64,000 bases of DNA from Candidula unifasciata (taxonomy: Eukaryota; Mollusca; Gastropoda; Stylommatophora; Geomitridae), in the NCBI GenBank assembly GCA_905116865.2, contig CAJHNH020008090.1:124001-188000 (forward strand), written 5' to 3'. The notes beneath the pieces were generated by a model. It ran no database searches and was not told where the DNA came from. It was given only the letters and a program-made list of their open reading frames with translations. Position 1 is the stretch's first letter. Each line of letters opens with the position of its first letter. The translations under genes were made by a program, and so were the position numbers. Shown here one piece after another: positions 63,301 to 64,000 of this stretch.

Positions 63301-63649
63301 ATTAGTGACCTCTTTAATATTTTTTAAGCATCAGCAGCAGCCGGCATAAACAGAAGAAGAAGAGTAGGAGGAGGAAGAAGAAGAAGAAGAAGAAGAAGAA
63401 GAAAGAAGGAAGGAGGAGGAGGAGAAGAAGAAGTCTATCCTTTGCATCTAGTTTTACAGATTACTTGACTATAAACTCACCTACAGGTGGAAGATACATG
63501 GTCTCTGAGAAGCAGGTCAGAAGCAGCTTCAGAAGCTCTGTCCTATTCTGATCATGAAACGTGCTGTGTGGAGGAGAGTGGGCAAACCCCACACCTGCCT
63601 CCCAGATGTACTCACAGCTGTCAATGGTACCCATATCCTCAGGATTGTC
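29727..63649 (-). CDS. HID1: HID1 (trans-Golgi secretory-granule factor), C-terminal sixteen exons
   Basis: Spliced CDS, 5' partial: complement(join(29727..29790, 32636..32794, 34464..34555, 37171..37269, 39032..39237, 42483..42707, 44312..44414, 46823..46884, 48452..48530, 52160..52311, 54341..54431, 56617..56757, 59164..59220, 59975..60197, 62410..62467, 63481..63649)). That is 1980 nt, 659 codons plus TGA, with every junction GT/AG and in phase. Signature blocks in order are EYIWEAGVGFAHSP, DPVGYGVPYNHLMF, NYLSRIHREE, QELLVLFWKMCD, GLMHIGVFILLLLSGERNFG, HHLVFFLLEVFNNIIQYQFD and WYDTNVKLFEIQRV. The Hid1 family is a helical, Golgi-associated peripheral membrane protein needed for dense-core vesicle maturation in neurons and endocrine cells. 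The missing N-terminus (about 160 residues by comparison with the 788-residue human protein) carries the myristoylation site of the family. The gene looks intact; no paralogue is seen. Confidence 0.96.
29851..30027. repeat. (TTC)n / (GAA)n tract in the last HID1 intron
   Basis: About 175 bp of TTC repeats with a short TGC-rich block at 29950-29963. On the HID1 transcript strand it is a GAA repeat starting about 60 nt upstream of the terminal exon acceptor. Poly-leucine and poly-arginine ORFs here are artefacts. It may have grown from a GAA tail of family A or a LINE. Confidence 0.95.
30465..30550 (+). repeat. tRNA-like SINE head
   Basis: 'gagccgctggccaagtggtt' (A-box-like) and 'agatccagtttcaaatcttg' (B-box-like) are about 45 bp apart, as in a tRNA-Leu/Ser-type head. 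It directly abuts the fold-back element that follows. Confidence 0.6.
30569..31223. mobile_element. Nested fold-back element, GC-rich core
   Basis: Outer arms 30569-30640 and 31152-31223 are about 72 bp each and near-perfect inverted copies (ggctctcctccgaacttcta / tagaagttcggaggagagcc). An inner inverted pair, 30732-30784 and 30863-30916, is GC- and CpG-rich (ggctaaactag / ctagtttagcc at the inner edges) with a spacer of about 78 bp. No transposase is present. The spacers do not pair with each other. It lies in the last HID1 intron. Confidence 0.8.
31513..31824 (+). pseudogene. Possible pogo/Tigger transposase C-terminal remnant
   Basis: 103 codons: NELIMQELQHLHQQQKEE, an acidic run, then STAEIQDLLIMLSKMQVV and LLNILENFKGLPTSQHFEML. 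The acidic linker followed by a helical pair resembles the C-terminal tail of Tigger transposases. The DDE core is absent. The match is weak, and a chance ORF or another element is possible. Confidence 0.35.
32340..32578 (-). repeat. SINE-D copy, tRNA-like head on the - strand
   Basis: Full-length relative of 10700-10930. The minus strand starts GGTCTCCATGGAGAAGTGGTC and carries B-box-like 'ggtcggggattcg'. It ends just below the HID1 exon at 32636, about 57 bp past its donor. Confidence 0.8.
32636..32794 (-). CDS. HID1: HID1 exon (GTLVGLLPVPHPILIRKYQA)
   Basis: 159 nt, phase 2 in and phase 2 out. It encodes GLTDETEILKFLQHGTLVGL, LPVPHPILIRKYQANSGT and WFRTYLWGVIYL. The acceptor is 'gtatctcag' and the donor 'gtgagt'. 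Confidence 0.96.
32890..33075 (-). repeat. SINE-C, antisense copy
   Basis: 'ttagttgtgtatcctttaca', then 'cattcagtagtctgccactg' and 'gctaggatcgaacccagccc' (B box on the complement). Confidence 0.78.
33123..33395 (-). repeat. Family A copy, antisense
   Basis: Runs from 'ctggggcccactctctgggg' through 'agacccactgcacacccaaa', 'gcatctgcctgataggtaag' and 'tctgtaaaacagatgtgcac' to 'gtttacagccagtaaacata'. No poly-C run is present in this copy. Confidence 0.8.
33400..34185. other. HID1 intron, no recognised feature
   Basis: AT-rich. It contains a direct duplication of 'cagactatgttaacttttt' at about 33503-33541. A stretch at 33900-34150 has weak LINE-like character on the minus strand but no callable motif. 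Confidence 0.4.
34190..34408 (-). repeat. SINE-C, antisense, next to a HID1 donor
   Basis: Complete copy: 3' end 'ttagttgcgtatcctttaca' at 34193 and tRNA-like head (cggcattacgaagcgttctc, cgacttagccacagagccga) ending at 34408. The head end lies about 55 bp inside the intron from the exon at 34464. Confidence 0.85.
34464..34555 (-). CDS. HID1: HID1 exon (WKQKLPLQTIMRMLQVLVPQ)
   Basis: 92 nt, phase 0 in and phase 2 out. It encodes VQSWKQKLPLQTIMRMLQVL and VPQVEKICID. The acceptor is 'ttattag' and the donor 'gtaagt'. A SINE-C copy ends about 55 bp past the donor. Confidence 0.95.
35225..35350 (+). repeat. 37-bp tandem repeat, about 3.5 units
   Basis: Units of 'tatggaaaagcacatcagtt' followed by 'ttatagcgatgaacg', with small changes. 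A diverged half-unit recurs at 36040-36085. Confidence 0.85.
35364..35422. repeat. Perfect 18-bp hairpin
   Basis: Arm 35364-35381 (gggattggtttgagtgtc) is the exact inverse of 35405-35422. The 23-bp spacer itself contains the inverted pair 'gtcgatat'/'atatcgac'. The right arm is also the start of the GIY-YIG remnant. Confidence 0.85.
35405..35591 (+). pseudogene. GIY-YIG endonuclease remnant, Penelope-like
   Basis: Reads PLHFNSPDHSGKDDISVTAL, then RLALENRLIHSLRVLSPRGI, then NIQHTFI and a stop. This is the HFxxxGHS..D..V..L..R...E..LI..L.....GxN end of the GIY-YIG domain at the C-terminus of Penelope-like retroelements. The GIY and YIG strands and the reverse transcriptase are missing. Confidence 0.65.
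35592..35960 (+). mobile_element. 3' tail of the Penelope-like element
   Basis: AT-rich 3' region followed by 'tttgaaaaaggctgcctggc' and 'cgaaacgttacgttgtgttg'. A GGC..GCC stem-loop with CGAAACG just 3' of it is typical of the 3' ends of such elements. This assignment is an inference from position after the GIY-YIG end. Confidence 0.45.
36350..36810 (-). pseudogene. LINE apurinic endonuclease domain relic
   Basis: The minus strand reads RFRTWNVGNLYRAGAAEVL, ELSKYRMDITAIQEIR, then TGFVIKK, VSDRISQLRIKGKW and TTMVNLYAPTEDKEDD. This is the TWNVxxL..D(I/V)xAIQE..YAPT order of the APE endonuclease of LINEs. Several stops are present. The reverse transcriptase is not attached. Confidence 0.85.
37171..37269 (-). 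CDS. HID1: HID1 exon, Thr/Pro-rich linker ending TPEW
   Basis: 99 nt, 33 codons, phase 0. It encodes SPTTPEPVPKTPTESTRPAA, then SVVQWVATPEW. The VQW..TPEW end matches the vertebrate GQWSPTPEW block, which anchors this low-complexity exon to HID1. The acceptor is 'tccaccacag' and the donor 'gtaagt'. Confidence 0.88.
37365..37830 (+). repeat. Purine-rich (AGAC/GAGA) low-complexity region
   Basis: AGAC-, AGAA- and GAGA-type repeats. A block of about 60-70 bp ('agtccaataatacatgaata', 'tgtgatcatgca') recurs at 37497-37565, 37790-37855 and, partly, 37905-37945, which suggests an old tandem duplication of about 300 bp. The R/E-rich ORFs are artefacts. Confidence 0.75.
37972..38200 (+). repeat. (GA)n / GAAA microsatellite
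   Basis: About 230 bp of GA repeats interrupted by AAAGA blocks. It is a purine tract on the + strand, within a HID1 intron. Confidence 0.95.
38290..39031. other. HID1 intron, mostly unassigned
   Basis: The frame 38307-38669 has no recognised domain. A G10-11 run lies near 38629. The minus strand at 38712-39029 reads CHHCGKTFLDTGG in the middle, a lone zinc-knuckle-like motif of the kind found in LINE tails (PEIPCHHCGKTF). It is followed by EIIAERMRAERLKRNG, so this may be a decayed LINE end. Confidence 0.35.
39032..39237 (-). CDS. HID1: HID1 exon, variable acidic/serine linker
   Basis: 206 nt, phase 1 in and phase 0 out. It starts RIDKMTEKAAPDD (human GIDKLTEKS) and continues as a low-complexity linker rich in D, E, S and P with no vertebrate counterpart I can align. 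The acceptor is 'atttcacag' and the donor 'gtatga'. It is probably disordered. Confidence 0.9.
39956..39983 (+). repeat. Poly-G tract of about 27 bases
   Basis: Preceded by T-rich sequence (T12, T14), so that a T-rich strand passes directly into G27. It has quadruplex potential. Assembly length is uncertain. Confidence 0.85.
40740..41160 (+). pseudogene. LINE reverse transcriptase C-terminal relic
   Basis: Reads KLERIQNTAMQVIWGCTRDI, PVVRM, a stop, CILGLPTVAGRLKVLQG, then a broken tail. This is the LxxIQNxAxRxILGxxxxTP..LRxLxxLPxxxxR block after the reverse transcriptase of CR1/Jockey-type LINEs. Confidence 0.8.
41350..41565 (-). repeat. SINE-B copy, antisense
   Basis: The minus strand starts GGAGGCGTGGTAGTTAAGCTC (A box) with B-box-like 'caggagttcaaattaac', then the shared 'gggtaccagacaatgtccgg' body. 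Confidence 0.75.
41570..42470. other. HID1 intron, no recognised feature
   Basis: Mixed-composition DNA. A short direct repeat ('gctgcatgcggtcgtgggat' / 'gctgcatgcagtcgtgggac') lies at 41911-41955, with a third partial copy at 41960. Nothing coding is supported. Confidence 0.4.
42483..42707 (-). CDS. HID1: HID1 exon (NSNLVYTIIRKRNVFHQLAN)
   Basis: 225 nt, phase 1 in and phase 1 out. It encodes NSNLVYTIIRKRNVFHQLAN, LPVDHSAIAKAMTKRGKK, then a variable acidic and proline-rich linker and EPGTLKVSLAATP, which is conserved again. The acceptor is 'tttttgcag' and the donor 'gtatgt'. Confidence 0.96.
42805..43590 (-). pseudogene. LINE reverse transcriptase relic, antisense
   Basis: The minus frame 43585-43205 reads TGVRQGCILSPFVFNLAIDW, MVYADDINLISS, INKGNQAFAMLNNIW and LKTKRRIYKSNI. 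The broken continuation to 42805 shows LRRILRIFW and RCRWLGHVC-type blocks. The VRQGC and YADD motifs are intact, but the element is truncated on both sides. Confidence 0.88.
43627..43860 (-). repeat. Family A copy, antisense
   Basis: 'gggttctagggccccacaaa', 'acagacccactgcctactca', 'gcatctgcctgagaggcaag' and 'tctgtaaagcggatgtgcag'. The segment after about 43862 is duplicated next door with LINE tail sequence attached. Confidence 0.8.
43860..44160 (-). repeat. Tandem duplication of family A plus LINE tail
   Basis: The 'gcatctgcctgagaggcaag..gaacaaccagagcttt..gctgaagatggggatggagc' unit occurs twice: 43726-43917 and 43953-44147. The copies are about 227 bp apart and highly similar, showing a recent segmental duplication. 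Confidence 0.8.
44312..44414 (-). CDS. HID1: HID1 exon (HHLVFFLLEVFNNIIQYQFD)
   Basis: 103 nt, phase 0 in and phase 1 out. It encodes AFSTPWFLYASATN and HHLVFFLLEVFNNIIQYQFD. This is the best-conserved stretch of HID1, essentially unchanged from vertebrates. The acceptor is 'gttgttgcag' and the donor 'gtaagt'. Confidence 0.97.
44530..45372 (+). pseudogene. LINE reverse transcriptase relic, palm to tail
   Basis: Reads LLFLLAIDWIMKTVTANTK, DLDFADDISLLYHS, FTYLGSNVDNNGGTDRDIK, SKEIKRNSRLKISNSNVK, LLYGAETWRTT, KKRCWRWIGNTLR, HRNKGRPKNTWRREL and DKKMGRTWERCMR. The order runs from the ADD catalytic motif to the LINE C-terminus. One or more stops or frameshifts occur. It is the best-ordered relic of its lineage here. 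Confidence 0.9.
45440..45690 (-). pseudogene. LINE C-terminal tail relic, antisense
   Basis: Shares its layout with 13960-14150, 51050-51280, 53130-53430 and 57640-57925: 'cttctcatgatatgaccaaa' at one end and a 'gtggtagtcaacatcatc' block at the other. It faces the sense LINE relic at 44530-45372. Confidence 0.6.
45795..46150 (+). repeat. SINE-F copy, complete
   Basis: tRNA-like head 'gtgctctaatggcctagtgc' and B box 'gggttcaggccccgg', body with 'atttccccctggtctctggg', 'gtagcctaacggcactgccc' and 'ggatcctcgccggtgctaca', ending 'catgatgttgatccattgca'. The inverse copy is at 22222-22600. Confidence 0.85.
46440..46640 (-). repeat. SINE-B copy, antisense
   Basis: 'gacacttgatgagtgataag' and 'ggctgggtcaaactgggagc', then 'tactcgaaccaaggaccttt', which is B-box-like on the complement, ending with the head 'gcggcggcttcc'. 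Confidence 0.75.
46650..46745 (+). repeat. Family A, 5' fragment
   Basis: 'cttcttcttagcattcacca', 'gctgttaactctggcagaaa', 'gttctggttgttcatccact' and 'ttagtcttgttccagaatca'; then it stops. Confidence 0.8.
46823..46884 (-). CDS. HID1: HID1 exon (SPYLKTLSMVASTKLLHLLE)
   Basis: 62 nt, phase 1 in and phase 0 out. It encodes V SPYLKTLSMVASTKLLHLLE. The acceptor is 'ctgtttcag' and the donor 'gtaaat'. The 30-bp array begins only about 25-30 nt upstream of the acceptor. Confidence 0.94.
46905..47815. repeat. 30-bp tandem array in a HID1 intron
   Basis: Left half (46912-47250): variable 27-31-bp units with 'tatctatttccaggacatca'. Right half (47245-47580): about eleven units of exactly 30 bp ('tatctatgtccaggacatct' + 'atatttatta'), differing mainly as gacatc, gatatc or gccatc. 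Beyond 47580 the units decay. The 30-bp period keeps a + strand frame of repeated MSRxSIFIIS open (47263-47688), an artefact. Confidence 0.93.
47950..48125 (+). repeat. Family A copy
   Basis: 'cttatgttcaccgcctataa', 'tttgtttatccagaacttga', 'gttggttcctcatttatctg' and 'cacagggacttcaaagg'. Diverged and partly deleted. It is followed at 48150-48215 by a short LINE tail (gatatttgcagcaaggagcc, then AAGAAGAAG). Confidence 0.7.
48452..48530 (-). CDS. HID1: HID1 exon (VFHKIITTGHQRLQPLFDCL)
   Basis: 79 nt, phase 0 in and phase 1 out. It encodes VFHKIITTGHQRLQPLFDCL and LTIIVN. The acceptor is 'ttccctag' and the donor 'gtgagt'. Confidence 0.95.
48580..48870 (-). pseudogene. LINE C-terminal tail relic, antisense
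   Basis: The minus strand reads DIGRLWDIEKQKIKWFGHLV, RIQPEQLPMQALHVKRFELK, ARGHPRRIWIDDIKEL, then a stop. It is the KWFGHLxR..GxPRxxWxDDI tail. It is joined directly to a SINE-C on its 5' side. Confidence 0.85.
48890..49115 (-). repeat. SINE-C, antisense, complete
   Basis: 3' end 'ttagttgtgtatcctttaca' to head 'cgacttagccatagagccga', with B box 'gggatcgaacccggc' on the complement. Its inverse copy is 49425-49670. Confidence 0.88.
49425..49670 (+). repeat. SINE-C, sense, complete
   Basis: tRNA-like head 'gtcggctctgtggctaaatc' (A box), B box 'gagttcgaccccagctgc', body 'ccgtccagaaagcaatggca' and 'cagccaggggctgctggggt', and 3' end 'ctgtaaaggatgcgcaacta' with an ACTA-type tail. Together with 48890-49115 it forms an inverted pair separated by about 310 bp. 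The reference copy for the family. Confidence 0.9.
49716..49790 (+). repeat. Poly-C run with family A flank
   Basis: C13-14 run followed by 'gggtcccggaacccacacgg', the family A block normally read as 'ggggccccagaaccc'. The run occupies the same place in the repeat as those at 57269 and 57460. Confidence 0.65.
49880..50820 (-). repeat. Family A copy interrupted by the second LINE
   Basis: Left part about 49900-49949 (gccggatctgtaaaacgaat) and right part 50707-50820 (ctgtaaaacgaatgacatgc, then 'ctggaacaagcttaaagtcc' and 'ctttctgttggagtgcacag'). They are continuous once the LINE and one copy of the duplication are removed. Confidence 0.8.
49950..50706 (-). mobile_element. Second 5'-truncated LINE insertion, 13-bp TSD
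   Basis: CTGTAAAACGAAT occurs at 49937-49949 and 50707-50719, an exact 13-bp duplication. The minus strand encodes one open frame (50692-50000) from EECETNNMRINTEKTEVMSI through KYLGTTFTEDGRLDKEIDIR and KWFAHLERMPCDTTPYKAYM to GRPRTRWKDNIRETLQQH. It ends in a GAA-repeat tail. Nearly identical by eye to 20671-21420 over about 740 bp. The catalytic domain is lost by truncation. Confidence 0.92.
51050..51280 (-). pseudogene. LINE C-terminal tail relic, antisense
   Basis: The minus strand reads TVTVEKLEGSRGRGRLREKM with further broken sequence: the GxxEGxRGRGRxREKM tail. Paralogous to 53130-53430 and 57640-57925. Confidence 0.8.
51440..51700 (+). pseudogene. LINE C-terminal tail relic
   Basis: Reads IKWFGHVIRLALDRAP, RAKGRSRKTWTAEKSETLKS and RRARSRVSAAWRSRVIP, the xKWFGHVxR..GRxxxxWxxxx tail ending in the typical RxxWRxxV block. 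Confidence 0.8.
51860..52050 (-). repeat. Family A copy, antisense
   Basis: 'gcttctaagtcggagtgcat', 'agccagatctgtaaaatggt', 'ctcaagttctggaacaagac' and 'gtggacaaacagccagaacc'. It ends about 110 bp below the HID1 exon at 52160. Confidence 0.8.
52160..52311 (-). CDS. HID1: HID1 exon (GLMHIGVFILLLLSGERNFG)
   Basis: 152 nt, phase 1 in and phase 0 out. It encodes the most hydrophobic segment of the protein, GLMHIGVFILLLLSGERNFG, then VPMDIPVFTGTHADFLII. The acceptor is 'atttttcag' and the donor 'gtgagt'. A (TA)n run lies about 30 bp upstream of the acceptor. Confidence 0.95.
52339..52357. repeat. (TA)n run
   Basis: About 19 bp of TA dinucleotides, 30 bp upstream (in gene direction) of the HID1 acceptor at 52312. 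Confidence 0.8.
52415..52620 (+). repeat. SINE-E copy, tRNA-like head
   Basis: Head 'tggctggctgagtggctaag' and B box 'aggttagaatcctc', body 'ccaaatataaaatcctaacc' and 'gactgcactagccatgcagc'. A relative is at 19535-19690. Confidence 0.75.
52770..53075 (+). repeat. 17-bp imperfect array (GGGATGAGTTAGCCAAT)
   Basis: About 17 units with many substitutions and some 4-8-bp insertions (atcaat, ctgat). It is older than the 16-bp arrays, judging by its divergence. It lies in a HID1 intron. Confidence 0.88.
53130..53430 (-). pseudogene. LINE C-terminal tail relic, antisense
   Basis: Same order as 57640-57925: 'gtagtcatgtccatccacaa', 'gatgatcttccatgccatga', 'ctccttttcatgatatgacc', i.e. the minus-strand HIMRRxx..GRxREK tail with stops. 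Confidence 0.75.
53625..53905 (-). repeat. Family A copy, antisense, GAA tail
   Basis: Runs from 'gggttccattgacccgttgt' and 'aacagacccactgcctcccc' through 'gtcagatctgttaaatggat' and 'ctttctgtcggagtttacag' to 'aaagaagaagaagaag'. The tail shows the true 3' end is on the right here, so the family is transcribed in this direction. Confidence 0.85.
54341..54431 (-). CDS. HID1: HID1 exon (KFMFFVLKSSDVLDILVPIL)
   Basis: 91 nt, phase 0 in and phase 1 out. It encodes KFMFFVLKSSDVLDILVPIL, then YNLNDARADQ. The acceptor is 'ccccctag', an unusual tract of C rather than T, and the donor 'gtaagt'. Confidence 0.95.
54480..54720 (+). repeat. Family A copy
   Basis: 'agctgtaagctctggttaaa', 'gcagacagttggttcctggc', 'ggcagatgcactccaaatgt' and 'gggcagtgggtggattcttg'. 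It begins about 50 bp from the HID1 acceptor at 54432. Confidence 0.8.
55095..55335 (-). repeat. SINE-D copy, antisense
   Basis: Full-length relative of 10700-10930 and 32340-32578, ending 'tgccatggagaccccacccc', where the head runs into a C26 run. Confidence 0.8.
55333..55359 (+). repeat. Poly-C tract of about 26 bases
   Basis: Lies exactly at the tRNA-like head end of a SINE-D copy (ggagaccccac then C26). Assembly length is uncertain. Confidence 0.85.
55850..55910. repeat. C-run facing a G-run
   Basis: 55851-55874 is C-rich (with single t/a interruptions) and 55899-55908 is G10, separated by about 25 AT-rich bases. The two can pair as a G:C hairpin or form quadruplex/i-motif. Confidence 0.75.
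55930..56570. other. A-rich HID1 intron
   Basis: No coding or repeat motif recognised. It has many A-runs (A13 at 56266-56279). Confidence 0.4.
56617..56757 (-). CDS. HID1: HID1 exon (FILKGITRLLNNPLQQTYLP)
   Basis: 141 nt, 47 codons, phase 0. It encodes DFAFILKGITRLLNNP, QTYLPGSCKRIQFYQ and ELLVLFWKMCDINK. The acceptor is 'gttgttgcag' and the donor 'gtaaat'. Confidence 0.95.
56818..57030 (-). repeat. Family A copy, antisense, GAA tail
   Basis: 'gtgggttccgaggccccact', 'agacacactgcctccccaac', 'agtgaatctgcctgagaggc' and 'agtcagatctgtttaacgga', then an internal deletion to 'gtttacagtcagtgcatgtg' and 'aagaagaagaag'. Confidence 0.82.
57175..57500 (+). repeat. Two family A 3' ends in tandem, with C-runs
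   Basis: Unit 1: 'ctccgacttcaaaagaagct' to 'ggcagtggatctatctccac', then C35 (57269-57304) and 'aatgggaccccgaaacctac'. Unit 2: 'cagactgttggttcgttgca' to 'ggcagtgggtctatttcccc' with C10, then 'acaatggggcccaggaaccc'. The C-runs sit at the same family position. Confidence 0.85.
57640..57925 (-). pseudogene. LINE C-terminal tail relic, antisense
   Basis: The minus strand reads FGHIRRRQFTFFSHIMRRNK, then GREKRQTKREDAGQFNHVAW. This is the best copy of the tail lineage also seen at 13960, 45440, 51050 and 53130. Confidence 0.82.
58446..58765 (+). pseudogene. LINE reverse transcriptase N-terminal relic
   Basis: Reads RGFRRDRGTVDMIFAARQLQ, EKCQEQNSNMFSTFIDLTKV, FDTVNRDVLWRIMEKFGCPH and HDGMQARVQDNGELAEL. 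This is the RT-0/RT-1 region (GTVDMIFAxRQLQEKC..DLxKAFDTVNRxxLW) of a LINE. It ends before the VRQGC and ADD motifs; the sequence after is unrelated. Confidence 0.88.
59164..59220 (-). CDS. HID1: HID1 microexon (NLFLNYLSRIHREE)
   Basis: 57 nt, 19 codons, phase 0 on both sides: GRGSDNLFLNYLSRIHREE. The acceptor is 'cttttacag' and the donor 'gtgggt'. Found by searching for the expected NLFVNYLSRIHREE segment. Confidence 0.93.
59325..59440 (-). repeat. SINE-C, diverged 3' fragment
   Basis: 'agttgcacactatttatcag', 'ggcaggccaacttcagcttg' and 'tgcagtttgctattgctttt' follow the order of SINE-C with about a quarter of bases changed. An older copy. Confidence 0.6.
59745..59850 (-). mobile_element. TTAA MITE, inverted partial copy
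   Basis: The complement reads ttaactctttcagtcccagg and ggtttcaacact, then the 'gcttctaggtaagaacctg' interior block of the element at 4281. The other terminus is missing. Confidence 0.65.
59975..60197 (-). CDS. HID1: HID1 exon (HALPLFTSLLN..GTAMDQTAE)
   Basis: 223 nt. The first base completes Arg, then 74 codons. It contains HALPLFTSLLN, YDPVGYGVPYNHLMF, SREPLVEVALQVL and VDGTSGGTAMD, conserved with vertebrate HID1. The acceptor is 'tttgtaccag' and the donor 'gtgaga'. Confidence 0.95.
60465..60655 (+). pseudogene. LINE tail relic (RNase H lineage)
   Basis: 'gaattaccaggggatctgag', 'gcggatatacaatcagacag', 'ggtgccatcggaattgaaac' and 'gaagatggggacagagcgct' match the tails at 28880-29085 and 62780-62920. 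Confidence 0.75.
61100..61245. other. Inverted partner of 60760-60860
   Basis: 'ataggatag..ggtccagcgacctatggg' and 'gcaagggaagttactctaat' with 'cctgggtctggaaacgtgaa' (61150-61230) are the inverse of 'tttccaggctcagg', 'agtaacttcccttgccattc' and 'gtcgctggatctctcctatg' (60765-60837). This is an inverted repeat with arms of about 75 bp and a spacer of about 310 bp. Confidence 0.65.
61250..61640. repeat. Degenerate AT-rich tandem repeat
   Basis: Loose repeats built on 'atgtgttttcaacatg' and 'aacatgttatatgtg'-like motifs, with unit length varying from about 25 to 45 bp. A weaker extension lies at 60320-60400. Confidence 0.55.
61935..62235 (+). pseudogene. LINE C-terminal tail relic with GAA tail
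   Basis: Reads RTNRLKWLGHTERMSDDREV, a stop, then MNGRRPRGSSRRRWRDNIQT, DLQTLGITNWKEKTNQRDKW and ISAAMNLKAWNAEEE running into GAA repeats. A sibling is at 2200-2520. Confidence 0.85.
62410..62467 (-). CDS. HID1: HID1 microexon (PNQWIQFFTSTENR)
   Basis: 58 nt, phase 1 in and phase 2 out, too short to stand out as an ORF. It encodes ADAHVLPNQWIQFFTSTENR, where the last Arg is completed by the next exon. It corresponds to the human NPWVQFFCSTENR segment. The acceptor is 'tctacag' and the donor 'gtagga'. Confidence 0.93.
62605..62920 (+). pseudogene. LINE RNase H-like C-terminal relic
   Basis: Reads VGVLGNEQADRQAGSSSLGG, ELMYDKLDVGEGPLGASEQ, then the tail with 'gaagatgggggaccgagcgc'. Closely related to 28620-29085. 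Confidence 0.82.
62930..63354. other. HID1 intron, no recognised feature
   Basis: Mixed composition. It contains an 8-bp-spaced 'actgactactgactact' duplication near 63215. No gene or repeat family assigned. Confidence 0.4.
63355..63432 (+). repeat. (GAA)n / GGA purine tract
   Basis: About 78 bp of GAA and GGA repeats ending about 50 bp below the HID1 donor at 63480. It is TTC on the HID1 transcript. Confidence 0.9.
63481..63649 (-). CDS. HID1: HID1 exon (EYIWEAGVGFAHSP)
   Basis: 169 nt, phase 0 in and phase 1 out. It encodes DNPEDMGTIDSCEYIWEAGV, then HDQNRTELLKLLLTCFSE and MYLPPV. The acceptor is 'ttgcttcag' and the donor 'gtgagt'. It is the first exon of the gene inside the window. Confidence 0.95.
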
Positions 63650-64000
63650 CTGAAGCAAAATAAATTATGGGTATTATTGTGTGCTCAGTGTTGCCAAAAA
63701 AGGACCATATCAATACCTGAAAGTCTGAATGAGTTTTGAGGTAGCTGATCGTCATCTTTGAGCATGATAGATTTCATAACAGTTGCCGCCCTCCTGACAA
63801 AAGTTTTCTGAAAGAAGCAGGGAAGAAGAAGAAGAAGACAGATGTAATTTGACCTACTAAATACGATTGGCATGCTTGATGATCTGGACCCACAGATCAC
63901 TTTGCCCACTCACAAAATAATTAAATACACTTGATGAGAGGTCAACTGGATTTCTGGAAATTCTTAAGGGAATCACAAAAATAATATGAATAAATCAAGC
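63650..64000. other. HID1 intron upstream of the first visible exon
   Basis: No HID1 exon was found here. A splice-bounded candidate at 63717-63807 is out of phase with the 63481-63649 exon and was not accepted. A TTC-repeat stretch (complement of 63822-63838) precedes it. Confidence 0.5.

Noticed and set aside
63717..63807. Splice-bounded minus-strand candidate exon (KTFVRRAATVMKS..QLPQNSFRLS)
   Set aside because: Good acceptor and donor, but it leaves phase 1 whereas the next HID1 exon (63649) needs phase 0, and joining them gives an immediate stop. The peptide does not resemble the expected HID1 segment.

Overview
This is animal nuclear DNA: AT-rich, with short exons separated by long introns bounded by GT/AG, and crowded with retrotransposon debris, tRNA-derived SINEs, small DNA transposons and tandem repeats. 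The repeat families and the divergence of the two host proteins fit a lophotrochozoan, most likely a gastropod mollusc; this is an inference from general appearance, not a database match. No prokaryotic, viral or CRISPR content was found.

Two real host genes are supported, and they converge. On the + strand, 1669-11701 holds the last six coding exons of CEP131 (AZI1), a centriolar-satellite and ciliogenesis coiled-coil protein; earlier exons lie left of the window. On the - strand, 63649-29727 holds sixteen consecutive exons of HID1, the trans-Golgi protein of dense-core vesicle biogenesis, from the conserved EYIWEAGVGFAHSP block to the stop codon; only the N-terminal exons are missing (right of 64000). 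Every HID1 and CEP131 junction listed was checked for GT/AG and reading phase, and all phases agree, giving 249 and 659 codons of continuous reading frame. The two proteins have no known common pathway.

Between the genes (11702-29726) there is no host exon I can support. This stretch holds LINE fragments, SINEs, a 450-bp CT tract, a 0.9-kb array of 21-bp units open on both strands, a 53-bp array, a LINE insertion with a perfect 12-bp target-site duplication, and a 1.9-kb array of 16-bp units.

The introns are equally repeat-rich. The CEP131 introns carry a hAT-type MITE with a perfect 8-bp duplication and a TTAA-flanked MITE. The HID1 introns carry a GC-rich nested fold-back element, a GIY-YIG (Penelope-like) remnant, LINE endonuclease and reverse-transcriptase fragments, 17-bp and 30-bp arrays, and a GAA/TTC tract next to the last exon. 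Repeat families named here: family A (SINE-like, GAA/TTC tail, sometimes with an internal poly-C run), SINE-B to SINE-F (tRNA-like heads), and several LINE lineages. No novel multi-gene system was found; the best leads concern repeat biology.
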